Assembly (NCBI GenBank): GCA_009783055.1
Contig: WRHW01000007.1
Span: 1 to 62,111 of the forward strand
Source of the DNA: Holophagaceae bacterium
GTDB lineage: Bacteria > Acidobacteriota > Holophagae > Holophagales > Holophagaceae
Direction: 5' to 3'
Length of the DNA: 62,111 bases
The position numbers were made by a program, and so were the translations under genes. The notes beneath the pieces were generated by a model. It was given only the letters and a program-made list of their open reading frames with translations. It did no database searches and was not told the DNA's origin. Below, piece after piece: positions 8,899 through 17,440 of the stretch. Every line of letters begins with the position of its first letter. Positions within the stretch are counted from its first letter, which is position 1.

Positions 8899-9000
8899 GA
8901 CCGAATGTGGCCAAATCCTGCGTAATATTGTATTACTTCATAATTTGCAGTCACTAAGCAGGATACGGCAGATGTGAAGGCAAAGACGAGAAACTGGGTA
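8899..9000 (+). repeat. ~100-bp dispersed repeat, family A copy 2
   Basis: Inverted partner of 7038-7141. It lies upstream of rsmB and just beyond the stop of the leftward small membrane gene. A short open frame (GTG-AAG-GCA-AAG-ACG) inside it corresponds to ATG-AAG-GCA-CAG-ACG in copy 1 and ATG-GAG-GCG-CAG-ACG in copy 3. Whether that frame is translated is unknown. Confidence 0.85.
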
Positions 9001-9017
9001 ATGCAATTAACTCAATC

Positions 9018-9359
9018 TTACCTGTGATTACTGGTTTCTGGCGTAAGGTGTTCATTAGTATGGATTTTAAGTTGTTCTTTTAGGATTTCTATGTCGTGTC
9101 GCAATTCTCTGACCTCATGAAGAAGTTCAGAATTGGTATCAACAACTGGTGGAGGCTCAGGTTTTTTTTCAAAATGGAACGCTGAAACAACTCCGATTAT
9201 GGAACAAAATATTACTGCAACTGGAATTATGTTGCTCAAGATTGATGCGCCTTCATTTTTTACAATTACAGCTACATAGAAAAAACAAAGCCTGACAAAT
9301 GCTAGTACTATTGCGGCATAACACCATAATTTGATTAATAATGCGATTGTTGGTGACAT
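9018..9359 (-). CDS. Small membrane protein with C-terminal coiled coil
   Basis: 113 residues with two hydrophobic helices (about 5-32 and 42-61), a Pro-rich linker (KKPEPPPVV) and a charged heptad segment (about 77-100, LLHEVRELRHDIEILKEQL) predicted to be a coiled coil. GAAAGGAAACC precedes the ATG. The family is not recognised. The coiled coil implies oligomerisation or a cytoplasmic partner. Confidence 0.55.
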   Translation of the reverse strand: MSPTIALLIKLWCYAAIVLAFVRLCFFYVAVIVKNEGASILSNIIPVAVIFCSIIGVVSAFHFEKKPEPPPVVDTNSELLHEVRELRHDIEILKEQLKIHTNEHLTPETSNHR

Positions 9360-9501
9360 GGGCTGGTTTCCTTTCTTTTTGTGTTGGATGTCGGAGAGCC
9401 ACCTTTACACTGTACATTATAGTCGTTTACCTTGTGACAAGCAACGCTTTCTGCAAGCAAAACGACTATATCTGCAAACTATTAACTAGTAAACTAATAC
9501 C

Positions 9502-10341
9502 ATGAATGTATTACCACCTACTGCTTGTGTGCAAAGGGCACTCACGTCTGATAGGCAAATCCGCTTGTCTGCGCTAGATGCTACTCCACTATGGGACGGA
9601 GTCAGGAATGGGCATCCACACCTTTCAGCAACTGCTTGTGCAATCTTGGTGGAGCTATTGGCAGGAGCCGCATTATTGCAGTCGCGCTCACTCTTGACAG
9701 AACGCATTCAACTAGTGGTACGCTCATCAGGTTTGGCAAAGTCAGTAGTTGCCGATTCTTGGCCAGACGGTAGCCTCAGGGGAATACTGGACATTAACCC
9801 CGAATGTAACACAGGAAATTGGATCGAATCGCCTGGCAACTTTCAGGTGATGAGGTCAAATCCTACTGGACAGCCATACATAGGAAACCTTGAACTAGTA
9901 GAAGGCTCAATCAGCACTCAGATAGAACACTACCTACAACAAAGCGAGCAAATACAGGCTTGCGTCGTCCTGTGGTGTGATTGCCAGTCAGGGGAGGCAG
10001 GCGGGCTGGTTGTGGAGCCACTTCCTGATTGTCCACCAGAGAGAATCAAACTCATGCTAAACGCATTGGATGGCCTAGAAATAACCCAGCCCTTTGAGAG
10101 AACTCCTGATTTTCTTGTCAATTGGATTAACCAAGGTAACGGTGCAGAATTACTATCTTCGCTACAATTAGAATACCGTTGCAGGTGCTCTAAGCAGTCC
10201 TTGGTCAACACCCTTTCTGCCATGCCTGTTTCAGAGCAAGAGGATATTTTTTCTGAAGGCGGTAGCGTTGAAGTGCGGTGTGAGTACTGTGGTATCAGTT
10301 ACTTGATAGCAAGGGAAGAATTGGGGAATATTAATTTATGA
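9502..10341 (+). CDS. hslO: Redox-regulated chaperone Hsp33
   Basis: 279 residues, near the family norm. The C-terminal zinc redox switch is intact: CRC at Cys227/Cys229 and CEYC at Cys260/Cys263. In Hsp33 these release zinc and form disulfides under oxidative stress, turning on holdase activity. N-terminal folding-domain features such as GAALLQ and the LELVEGSISTQ stretch also fit. It overlaps the next gene by ATGA, so hslO, the acyltransferase and queC form a translationally coupled set. Confidence 0.92.
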   Translation: MNVLPPTACVQRALTSDRQIRLSALDATPLWDGVRNGHPHLSATACAILVELLAGAALLQSRSLLTERIQLVVRSSGLAKSVVADSWPDGSLRGILDINPECNTGNWIESPGNFQVMRSNPTGQPYIGNLELVEGSISTQIEHYLQQSEQIQACVVLWCDCQSGEAGGLVVEPLPDCPPERIKLMLNALDGLEITQPFERTPDFLVNWINQGNGAELLSSLQLEYRCRCSKQSLVNTLSAMPVSEQEDIFSEGGSVEVRCEYCGISYLIAREELGNINL

Positions 10342-11069
10342 AGGCTCCCAAGCAAGTCATCCAGATCGCAGGCCGAGGGCGACCTCTGGGAAATCCGATC
10401 ATGGTTTGGCTCAAGTTTCGCTTTGCCACTTGGGTTGCCTCTATTGTATGGAAGCTCCTAAAATTTTCATTGCGCCGTAGCAAGGTTGGTTTTGCCCCCA
10501 TAAAATCCCTCGTGGATTCTGACAAACGCTTTGTTTTGGCCTTTTGGCATCGCCGTCTAGTGATGATGCCCCTGAGTTATCCCTTTAAGCGAAACGATTC
10601 AAATGGTCAAAGGCGCGGCGTGGCAATACTCTCCAGTGATAGTAAGGATGGCGAAATCAGCGCGGCAATCTGGAGACACTTGGGAATACATGCCGTTAGA
10701 GGGACGGCCTCACATGGTGGAGGCGCGCAAGGGCTGGTCAAGATGATCCAAGTGGTTCGTCATGGCTGGGATCTCGGCATCACACCTGATGGTCCCAGGG
10801 GGCCACGCTTTGAGGTAAAACCAGGCGTGGTGGCTGTGGCTCGCAAGACTAGGGCATGGATAGTGCCCGTCTGCGTTGCTTATAGCAGTGCATGGCAATT
10901 AAAGACTTGGGATGCAATGCTAATCCCCAAGCCTTTTTCTAAGGTTGCCGTGCTATATGGCGAGCCATATCAGGTGCCGGAGCAAATTGAGGACGAGGCA
11001 CCCTACGCCCTTGCACTCCATGAGAGCCTGATGGAGCTAGAAAAATTAGCAGATGGTTATTTTGGATGA
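10338..11069 (+). CDS. DUF374 lysophospholipid-acyltransferase-family protein
   Basis: 243 residues. The pattern FWHRRLVMMPL, then SSDSKDGE, RGTASHGGG and TPDGPRGPR is characteristic of DUF374, a relative of the LpxL/PlsC acyltransferases found mostly in diderm bacteria. The His of FWHRR would stand where acyltransferases have the HX4D His. A likely role is acyl transfer to an envelope lipid such as lipid A, consistent with lpxB at 60.4 kb. It overlaps both neighbours (hslO and queC) by ATGA. Confidence 0.8.
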   Translation: MKAPKQVIQIAGRGRPLGNPIMVWLKFRFATWVASIVWKLLKFSLRRSKVGFAPIKSLVDSDKRFVLAFWHRRLVMMPLSYPFKRNDSNGQRRGVAILSSDSKDGEISAAIWRHLGIHAVRGTASHGGGAQGLVKMIQVVRHGWDLGITPDGPRGPRFEVKPGVVAVARKTRAWIVPVCVAYSSAWQLKTWDAMLIPKPFSKVAVLYGEPYQVPEQIEDEAPYALALHESLMELEKLADGYFG

Positions 11070-11737
11070 GCCTTGCGGTTGTAGCCCTCTCTGGTGGGAT
11101 GGACTCCTGTGTGGCGGCCTCTATTGCCAAAAACGAGGGTTATAAACTAGCCCTGCTACACGCCGACTATGGGCAATTAACTGAGGCGCGTGAGCGCAGA
11201 GCCTTTGACGAGTTGGCAGACCATTTTGATGTACCCTCACATAAGCGATTGGTAGTGCCCTTGCAGGCCCTCAAGTTGATAGGAGGCTCATCTCTGACCA
11301 CTGCTAGTATTCCGATGGAAAACGGAAATATAGACAGAGACAATCTCCCAAACACTTATGTGCCTTTTAGAAACGCTCACCTTCTGGCAACTTGTGTGAG
11401 TTGGGCAGAGGTAATAGGGGCAGGAGAAATTTTTGTGGGCTTTGTAGAGCATGATTCTAGTGGCTACCCAGATTGCGGGGTAGCCTTTGTTAAAGCATTT
11501 GAAACAGTCGCAAACATTGGAACTGGCATTAATACAAACGTTGCTATCAAGGCCCCCCTGATTGACATGACTAAGGCAGAAATAATTATTGCCGGCATGT
11601 CCCTTGGGGCACCCCTGCACCTTACTTGGTCATGTTATAAGTCTGAGACAATTCCCTGTGGACAATGTGACTCTTGCCTTTTGCGTTTGCGTGGCTTTGA
11701 ACAAGCTGGATATATAGACCCAATTACTGCAAAATAG
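11066..11737 (+). CDS. queC: 7-cyano-7-deazaguanine synthase QueC
   Basis: 223 residues. The enzyme converts 7-carboxy-7-deazaguanine to preQ0 using ATP and ammonia, in the queuosine tRNA pathway. The PP-loop SGGMDS is at residues 9-14, and the zinc site is Cys190, Cys198, Cys201 and Cys204 (CGQCDSC). FVEHDSSGYPDC matches the family substrate loop. Other que genes are not in the window. Confidence 0.93.
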   Translation: MSLAVVALSGGMDSCVAASIAKNEGYKLALLHADYGQLTEARERRAFDELADHFDVPSHKRLVVPLQALKLIGGSSLTTASIPMENGNIDRDNLPNTYVPFRNAHLLATCVSWAEVIGAGEIFVGFVEHDSSGYPDCGVAFVKAFETVANIGTGINTNVAIKAPLIDMTKAEIIIAGMSLGAPLHLTWSCYKSETIPCGQCDSCLLRLRGFEQAGYIDPITAK

Positions 11738-11741
11738 AATT

Positions 11742-12674
11742 ATGAAACTACACCTTCTCCTCGCTTTAACGCTAATTTTTTCTAGTGTTGCCTGTAGCCC
11801 TTTCAAAAAGGCAGGCAAGTCGATTAGCACAGCTTTTGATAAAAACCGCACACATCAAATAGAAGAGACTGATCTTTTTTCCCCACATGAAATGGCTCTG
11901 CGCCCTGAGACTTCCACCCGACGCAATATAGAAATCCCCCTGTCAGATGGCAATGTATTAAGGGGGATTGCCATGATAAGGCTAGAGCCACGGGCAAATA
12001 TTATCTATTTTGGCGGAAATGCAGAGTTGTCCCAAGTCGCCACTACAAAAATAACCCAGTGGTCAGAACAATATCAGATAAATGTGTTTTTTGTAGATCA
12101 TAGAGGCTATGGTGCCAGCACAGGTTCTCCCGCTGTAAAAAATCTTGCAGATGATGCACTGCAAATTTTTGATGGCACATCCGAGTTGCGTGGAGATATT
12201 CCCACCATTGTTGTTGGCTATTCAATTGGATCAATACCTGCAACCTACCTAGCGGCCAATCGCCAAGTAGCAGGACTGGCGTTGATGGCTCCTCTCACTA
12301 GTTTTTCAGACAAAGACCTATTCCCAAAAAAGCAAAAGCGCAAGCTAAAGCCTTGGTATCGCGTGCCTTTCGCCAAGTTGATAAAGGTATTACCAAATTT
12401 TGACATTCCGGAAAATAATGAGCCACTATTCCAAATTACAGCTGTAAAAGCAGAAGTATTACTAATACACGGCGAGGCAGATGACGTAATCCCTGCCCAA
12501 TGTAGCAAAAAACTTTTTGAGCTTGCCACTAGCGAAAAAACCTTGTTGTTACTGCCTAAACATGACCACAACAACCTCTCCCTGACAGATGGCACAGGTG
12601 CCATATATTTTAAGACATACCTAGAAAAGATAATGGCTAGTGAGAGCAAATACGGCATTTATTCTAGTCACTAG
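11742..12674 (+). CDS. Lipoprotein alpha/beta hydrolase
   Basis: 310 residues with a lipobox (SSVAC, Cys near residue 19) after a hydrophobic signal, so it is probably lipid-anchored at the cell envelope. The hydrolase fold has GYSIGS with nucleophile Ser161, an acid in GEADD (Asp247/248), and a His in KHDHN (274 or 276). The pattern resembles BEM46/ABHD13-type serine hydrolases. Substrate is unknown. It begins four bases after queC but lacks a strong ribosome site. Confidence 0.8.
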   Translation: MKLHLLLALTLIFSSVACSPFKKAGKSISTAFDKNRTHQIEETDLFSPHEMALRPETSTRRNIEIPLSDGNVLRGIAMIRLEPRANIIYFGGNAELSQVATTKITQWSEQYQINVFFVDHRGYGASTGSPAVKNLADDALQIFDGTSELRGDIPTIVVGYSIGSIPATYLAANRQVAGLALMAPLTSFSDKDLFPKKQKRKLKPWYRVPFAKLIKVLPNFDIPENNEPLFQITAVKAEVLLIHGEADDVIPAQCSKKLFELATSEKTLLLLPKHDHNNLSLTDGTGAIYFKTYLEKIMASESKYGIYSSH

Positions 12675-12795
12675 TACATTAGGAATCCACATCAAAATTC
12701 GTTTTGGAAAAACTGCTTTGGACTGATTAAAAATAGCTGGTATAATTTTCTCATACAACGTGTCTGCTACCTCGACACATTTTGAAAGGGAAGCT

Positions 12796-13170
12796 ATGAA
12801 AAAACTACTTGTTCTTCTGTTCTGCGTTGCCCTCCCAATGTTTGGAGCACCAGCGGTAAGGGTGACACCAGTCACCAGCCAAGTTCCAGTAGCCGCTACG
12901 GTCGAGCAAGTTAGGAGGGCTATAACAACAGCCGCAACCGAACTCAAGTGGATACCTAGAGCCGATGGCCAAGGTAAGATAGAAGCCAAGCTAAATGTTC
13001 GCCAGCATGAATTGGTTGTTGTTATTACATTCACAAAAGATAGCTACACGATTACATATAAAGATAGCAAAAAATTAAATTACAACGCGAAAAGAAATAC
13101 CATCCACACTCAGTATGCCACTTGGGTAAAAAATTTGGATAATAGGATACAAAGGGTTTTGGTACAGTAG
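12796..13170 (+). CDS. Small exported protein, unknown function
   Basis: 124 residues with a signal peptide (MKKLLVLLFCVALPMFGAPA). The mature part has beta-strand character: RQHELVVVITFTKDSYTITY, then a Tyr/Asn-rich strand and a terminal helix with WVKNLDNRI. I have seen similar strand-rich small periplasmic proteins ending in a W-x-x-NL-x-x-x-I helix, but cannot name the family. The ATG at 12796 is chosen for its ribosome site (GAAAGGGAAGCT) and clean signal peptide. Confidence 0.6.
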   Translation: MKKLLVLLFCVALPMFGAPAVRVTPVTSQVPVAATVEQVRRAITTAATELKWIPRADGQGKIEAKLNVRQHELVVVITFTKDSYTITYKDSKKLNYNAKRNTIHTQYATWVKNLDNRIQRVLVQ

Positions 13171-13174
13171 GAAA

Positions 13175-13260
13175 TACCAAACTGCACCCAACCGTAGGCA
13201 ACTTGCTATGACCACTGAACAAGACCACTGATCACTGAACATCCCCCTATCGTGCCGAAA
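13175..13260 (+). repeat. Diverged family B intergenic repeat with GAAA tetraloop hairpin
   Basis: Begins ATACCAAACTGCACCCAA and contains the hairpin GTGCC-GAAA-GGCAC (near 13254-13267), like the arrangement at 7171-7219. Between them are repeated CCACTGA/CACTGATCACTG words. It lies between two convergent genes. Confidence 0.4.
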
Positions 13261-13292
13261 GGCACATCAACCCCACTGATCACTACTCGGCA

Positions 13293-14405
13293 TTAATCTT
13301 TTATATCCCTATTTTCTTTTGCTATTCTGGCAAATTCGTTCTCTACGTTGAGAAAAACTGGGATAAGGGTTGGGTCAAAGTGGGTTGCCGAGCTATCTTG
13401 GATAATCTTTTTGGCTTCTTCACAAGTAAAGGACTTTTTATATGGCCTGTCTGTCACAAGTGCGTCATAAACGTCTGCAATAGCCATGAGACGGCCTTCG
13501 AGTGGAATATTTTTTCCGCTCAGACCCACAGGGTATCCGGAACCATCCCACTTTTCGTGATGGGTTCCTACTATCGCTAGGGTATGTACTAAAAACTTAC
13601 TGCTACTGCTTAGGGAGCTCATTATTTTTTCTATGGCATCAATTCCTGCCGTGACATGGGTTTTAATTATTTCAAATTCTTCAGGAGTAAGCTTTCCCTG
13701 CTTATTTAATATGAGGTCGGAAATTGCAATTTTACCTACGTCATGAAGTTGTGCGGAGTATAGGAAGGTAGCTTGATCCCAATCAGCGATTACATCACCA
13801 TAAATTCCTTCTTTTTTCATTTCTTCCATCAGGGCCTTGAGATAAAGCCTTGTGCGGTAGTTGTGCCCGCCTGTGAGTTTATCCCTAAATTCCACCATGT
13901 CGGCTACAGTACTCAGTACTGCATTTTGCAGGTCGACTATCTCTTCGGTTTTTTTGATAACTTCTGCTGACAACATGTCGGTATAGCCCTCTAAGTATTC
14001 CTTCGCCCTTAGTAGCTCTCTTTTTTGACGTAATATCAGGAGTTCTTTTTCGATGCGCTTTAGGAGGAGTGGGGCAGAAAAGGGCTTAGATACATAGTCC
14101 ATTGCCCCTAGGTCGAAGCCCTTTAGTTCACTTTCTGAATCAGTTTTTGCTGTAAGAAATATTACTGGAATATCAGCAAATCGATCGTCGCTCTTTAGTT
14201 TTTTGATAGCTTCGTAACCATTCATCTCGGGCATTTCTATATCCAAGAGAATCAGGTCGGGCAAAAAATTATCGAGCAACTCAAACAGTTTGGCCGCTGA
14301 TATTGCAGGATAGACCTCGTAAAAGGTCTTGAGCATATTTCGACCTTGGTCGAGGTTGGCTTTTATGTCATCTACTAAAATAATTTTACTTCGCTCACTG
14401 TCCAC
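13293..14405 (-). CDS. Response regulator with HD-GYP c-di-GMP phosphodiesterase domain
   Basis: 370 residues. The receiver domain (1-120) has the acidic pair at 12-13, phospho-acceptor Asp55 (LLDIEMPEMNG) and a conserved Lys in SKPFS. A coiled-coil linker (about 120-165) leads to an HD-GYP domain with HD at 221-222, HHEKWDGSGYP (282-292) and DVYDAL. The complete metal and GYP motifs suggest an active c-di-GMP phosphodiesterase of RpfG type. No sensor kinase is adjacent. It is one of three proteins in the window with c-di-GMP motifs, besides the PilZ protein and the GGDEF cyclase. Confidence 0.92.
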   Translation of the reverse strand: MDSERSKIILVDDIKANLDQGRNMLKTFYEVYPAISAAKLFELLDNFLPDLILLDIEMPEMNGYEAIKKLKSDDRFADIPVIFLTAKTDSESELKGFDLGAMDYVSKPFSAPLLLKRIEKELLILRQKRELLRAKEYLEGYTDMLSAEVIKKTEEIVDLQNAVLSTVADMVEFRDKLTGGHNYRTRLYLKALMEEMKKEGIYGDVIADWDQATFLYSAQLHDVGKIAISDLILNKQGKLTPEEFEIIKTHVTAGIDAIEKIMSSLSSSSKFLVHTLAIVGTHHEKWDGSGYPVGLSGKNIPLEGRLMAIADVYDALVTDRPYKKSFTCEEAKKIIQDSSATHFDPTLIPVFLNVENEFARIAKENRDIKD

Positions 14406-14502
14406 TTGTAGCCTCCGTAGTGCATGTGCTTGATATTATTCTATGATGAAATTACCTCTCTTTTTAAAAAATTTAGTTTCAATGGTCACTTGCCACACAC
14501 GG

Positions 14503-15351
14503 CTAATTATTTTCAAACCTCACCTCGTCAAAAAAAGACATTGCATCTTCCCAGCCTTTGCCCTTGGAACCAAAGTGGCCAATAACTGTTTTGCCCAAAT
14601 GTCTGGCACGTTTGGCTACTATGATTGGTAACTTACCCTCTAGGCTTGTCCTGTCCAGCCTGCCTTCCCCAGTAATTACCACATCGCAGGGCATACATGC
14701 TTTATCAAAGTCCAGTAATTCCATCATGGCCGTCCCTCCATCTACTAGTTCTGCTCCAAGGGACTTGAGCTTTGCGCCCAACCCTCCTGCGGAGCCAGTG
14801 TGATGGCCTGTTGGGAGGTTTAGCCCCATGAGGCGTTTTTGCAATACCGGCAGGTCTCTTGTCGTAGCCCCCTTTTGCGGTGCAAATTTGGCTACTGCGT
14901 CTTTCAGGTCAGTTCTAACATCACAGAAAACTGTTGTAGGGGGCAAATCAAGGCTAGGCCAGCCCATGCCTCCGTCCACTGTGGCACTGCCTCCTAGTCC
15001 GATCAATAACCTTGGTGCAGATTGCAATTGTGCCAGCAGTTCACCCAGTCCTCTGCTTTCTGCAATCAGCGGATCGAGTTTTTCCAGTCCGGCCATGCCG
15101 ATTACCAAAGCACTTTCAACCGCCATTGTTCCATCAGGCAATTGGAGCACCGAGACTGACCTGTTGCGCCCGTATGGATCGGAGGCTGTCAGCTCTATAA
15201 TTTTGCCACCCAGTCCGCAGTGTAGACATTCAATAAACCCATCGCCTCCATCGCTCATTGGTAGTACCCTATCCCCATCATCTGCCAATAGTTGTGCGAC
15301 CTTCAGGGGCGACAAGGTGCCCTTAAAGGCTGTGGGTGCGATTAGATTCAT
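14503..15351 (-). CDS. Glycerate kinase, short GlxK-type
   Basis: 282 residues, against about 370-380 in typical GlxK. Motifs are present in order: KGTLSP, SDGGDG, GLGGSATVDGG, GSAGGLGAKL and DVVITGEGRLD. The enzyme phosphorylates D-glycerate to a phosphoglycerate. Several loops are shortened relative to GlxK, but no frameshift or internal stop is visible. It starts four bases after the GH105-like gene ends, so they are likely one operon, which would suit use of plant-sugar breakdown products. Confidence 0.8.
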   Translation of the reverse strand: MNLIAPTAFKGTLSPLKVAQLLADDGDRVLPMSDGGDGFIECLHCGLGGKIIELTASDPYGRNRSVSVLQLPDGTMAVESALVIGMAGLEKLDPLIAESRGLGELLAQLQSAPRLLIGLGGSATVDGGMGWPSLDLPPTTVFCDVRTDLKDAVAKFAPQKGATTRDLPVLQKRLMGLNLPTGHHTGSAGGLGAKLKSLGAELVDGGTAMMELLDFDKACMPCDVVITGEGRLDRTSLEGKLPIIVAKRARHLGKTVIGHFGSKGKGWEDAMSFFDEVRFENN

Positions 15352-15355
15352 ACCC

Positions 15356-16489
15356 CTACTTCATATTCAAAATCTCTCGCCCAGCCAAGAGAAATGCTCC
15401 AACTGCATACACCTCAGTATCTTCTGCTTTTACCAGTTTGGGGTCTTGGCCTATGGGCTGTGCCCATCCCAATCTGCCATCAGGCTGGATACTATTGATC
15501 AAGGCCAGCCATGCACGGGTAATAGCTGGTTTGTAATCTTGAGCTTTCAATAAATTATTGTTGACCCCCCAAGCAAGAGCGTAGGTAAAAAAGGCAGTGC
15601 CACTAGTTTCTCCTGTGGGGTATGATTCGGGGTCTAGCAGACTTGGCCTCCAAAGTCCATCAGCTTGTTGTAACCCCCTTATGCGTTCTGCCATTTCGAC
15701 AAAGAGGGCTTGGTACTTATTTCTTGTAGGATAATCGCCAGGCAGAACATCCAGCAGTCTCGCCAGACCACCCATCACCCAGCCATTGCCACGGCTCCAA
15801 AACACCTTTTGGCCATTTTGTTCCCGCTGTTCAAAGTAACTGGAGTCTCGATAAAATAATTTTTCTTCCTTGTCATATAAAAAATCGTATGATTTCCAAT
15901 ATTTGTCGTCCATAGCGTCCAAATATTTTCTATCACCAGTCACCAGAGCCAGTCGCGCCCACATTGGTGGAGCCATAAAGAGGCCGTCACACCACGACCA
16001 GGCCCCCTTTTCAAAGAGGGCAGAAGTATGTGCCCCTAGTCCTGGGTCCGGAATTGCCATCTGTTGGTCTACAACTTCAATTGTATGGGCTATAATACTG
16101 GGGTCTTGCTTGACTGTGCGATAGAGGTCGCAATAGACCTGAGCAATTACTTGGTCATCACCAAAAAATGGCCTTTTGCCAAGTTTCCAACCAACCGTGT
16201 TTTCCATTGCCATTAGTGGCTCTAGGTAGCGATGGTCGCCTGTCTGCTCATAGAGACTAAACATACCGACATACCAAGCTCCGATTGTCCATGTATTGTC
16301 AGAACCCCTGCCGCCAGGAGTTTCCCGGCGGTGCTCCAGCATCCAGTCGGCTACAGTCCTCTGGGTAGCCTCGATTGTAGTCTTGTCAATTTTTGGTCTG
16401 GATGCTCTAAAAATCACTAGGATAAATACAATAGCAACGATTGCCAATGATGCAAAAATATTGAGGAAAAGAGGGAGTGGTTTTTTCAT
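15356..16489 (-). CDS. Unsaturated glucuronyl/rhamnogalacturonyl hydrolase-like (GH105/GH88) membrane-anchored protein
   Basis: 377 residues with an N-terminal anchor (about 8-27), so the enzyme faces the periplasm. The (alpha/alpha)6 barrel signatures are CDGLFMAPP (Asp168, the position of the catalytic acid of YteR-type enzymes) and WSRGNGWVMGGLARLL (231-246). The family hydrates the unsaturated uronic end of pectin-derived oligosaccharides. The downstream glycerate kinase may be cotranscribed. Substrate is inferred from the family only. Confidence 0.85.
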   Translation of the reverse strand: MKKPLPLFLNIFASLAIVAIVFILVIFRASRPKIDKTTIEATQRTVADWMLEHRRETPGGRGSDNTWTIGAWYVGMFSLYEQTGDHRYLEPLMAMENTVGWKLGKRPFFGDDQVIAQVYCDLYRTVKQDPSIIAHTIEVVDQQMAIPDPGLGAHTSALFEKGAWSWCDGLFMAPPMWARLALVTGDRKYLDAMDDKYWKSYDFLYDKEEKLFYRDSSYFEQREQNGQKVFWSRGNGWVMGGLARLLDVLPGDYPTRNKYQALFVEMAERIRGLQQADGLWRPSLLDPESYPTGETSGTAFFTYALAWGVNNNLLKAQDYKPAITRAWLALINSIQPDGRLGWAQPIGQDPKLVKAEDTEVYAVGAFLLAGREILNMK

Positions 16490-16502
16490 TTTGGTTTCCT
16501 AT

Positions 16503-17429
16503 CTAAAAATTATTCTGGCTACTTTCAGAAATTGTTGTTGGTTCGTATTGGCCACCCGGCTGGTCACTGAAACCTATTTTGTAAGTGTAATACTTAATGT
16601 AGCGTCGCAATCGATAGTGAACAATTATTCTTATTATTGGGTTGGGGCATGCTACCAGAACCTCCTGCGAAAATGTATTTGTATGTGTACTACATCTCGA
16701 CCAAGTAGAACCGCCATCATAGCTGACGTGTGGATCATAGATATCGAAGTTACCATGTGAGATACCTGCGCGAAACCCCTCCTGTTTTGTTTTTTTATGT
16801 ATAGACTTTCCGGTTTTCTTATTGGTTTTAGCTACAACCCAGGTTGGAATGGACTCTTCTTCTCTAATCCAAAGTTTGGGTGGCTCTCCTGGGTCGTCAT
16901 ACCTAAGCTCTAAAAAAGGTTTTGATTGTCCTAGGTCAAATAACCTGATACCGATTGGTTGCCCCTTAACCAGTGCATAGGGGGCACGAATACTCTTTGA
17001 TTTGCTGTAATATTCCAGATACTCCTCGTCCTTCCACTGTGGGCGCGCGATACAAAAATCGGTATATTCTGCTATAAATTTATTACTAATCCCCAGGTCA
17101 GTAATAACCTGTATTTCACGGCTACTGTGTCTATATGGCAGAAACGCCTTTCTCAGCCGCGACCATTCAGTAGCCCGTCTTGCAATATTTTTATCATCTT
17201 CCATTCCTTCAAGGCGAACTCTCAGTCTAAATCCCTCTCTATCAAATGTTCTTACTTTATCATCCCATAGCCCGTATTGCCCACTTAAGTACATGTACCA
17301 ATTAGATTCTGGAAAGGGATATAACTTCATTGGTACTTCGTTCTTTATTGGGGCTTCACGGGGGATTTGAGAATAGTGAACGCACCCTGCAAGTGAGAAA
17401 ACTATTGTTAGAGCTAGTACTATTCTCAC
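16503..17429 (-). CDS. Lipoprotein of unknown function
   Basis: 308 residues. The signal and lipobox are VRIVLALTIVFSLAGC, so the Cys near residue 17 would be lipidated. The mature protein is strand-rich and mentions no domain I recognise. The GTG at 17429 is preferred: AGGGGAAC lies upstream, it gives the lipobox directly, and it avoids overlap with the preceding gene, whose stop lies 11 bases away. The same-strand arrangement suggests transcription with the C26 amidotransferase. Confidence 0.6.
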   Translation of the reverse strand: MRIVLALTIVFSLAGCVHYSQIPREAPIKNEVPMKLYPFPESNWYMYLSGQYGLWDDKVRTFDREGFRLRVRLEGMEDDKNIARRATEWSRLRKAFLPYRHSSREIQVITDLGISNKFIAEYTDFCIARPQWKDEEYLEYYSKSKSIRAPYALVKGQPIGIRLFDLGQSKPFLELRYDDPGEPPKLWIREEESIPTWVVAKTNKKTGKSIHKKTKQEGFRAGISHGNFDIYDPHVSYDGGSTWSRCSTHTNTFSQEVLVACPNPIIRIIVHYRLRRYIKYYTYKIGFSDQPGGQYEPTTISESSQNNF

Positions 17430-17440
17430 TTCAGGTTCCC

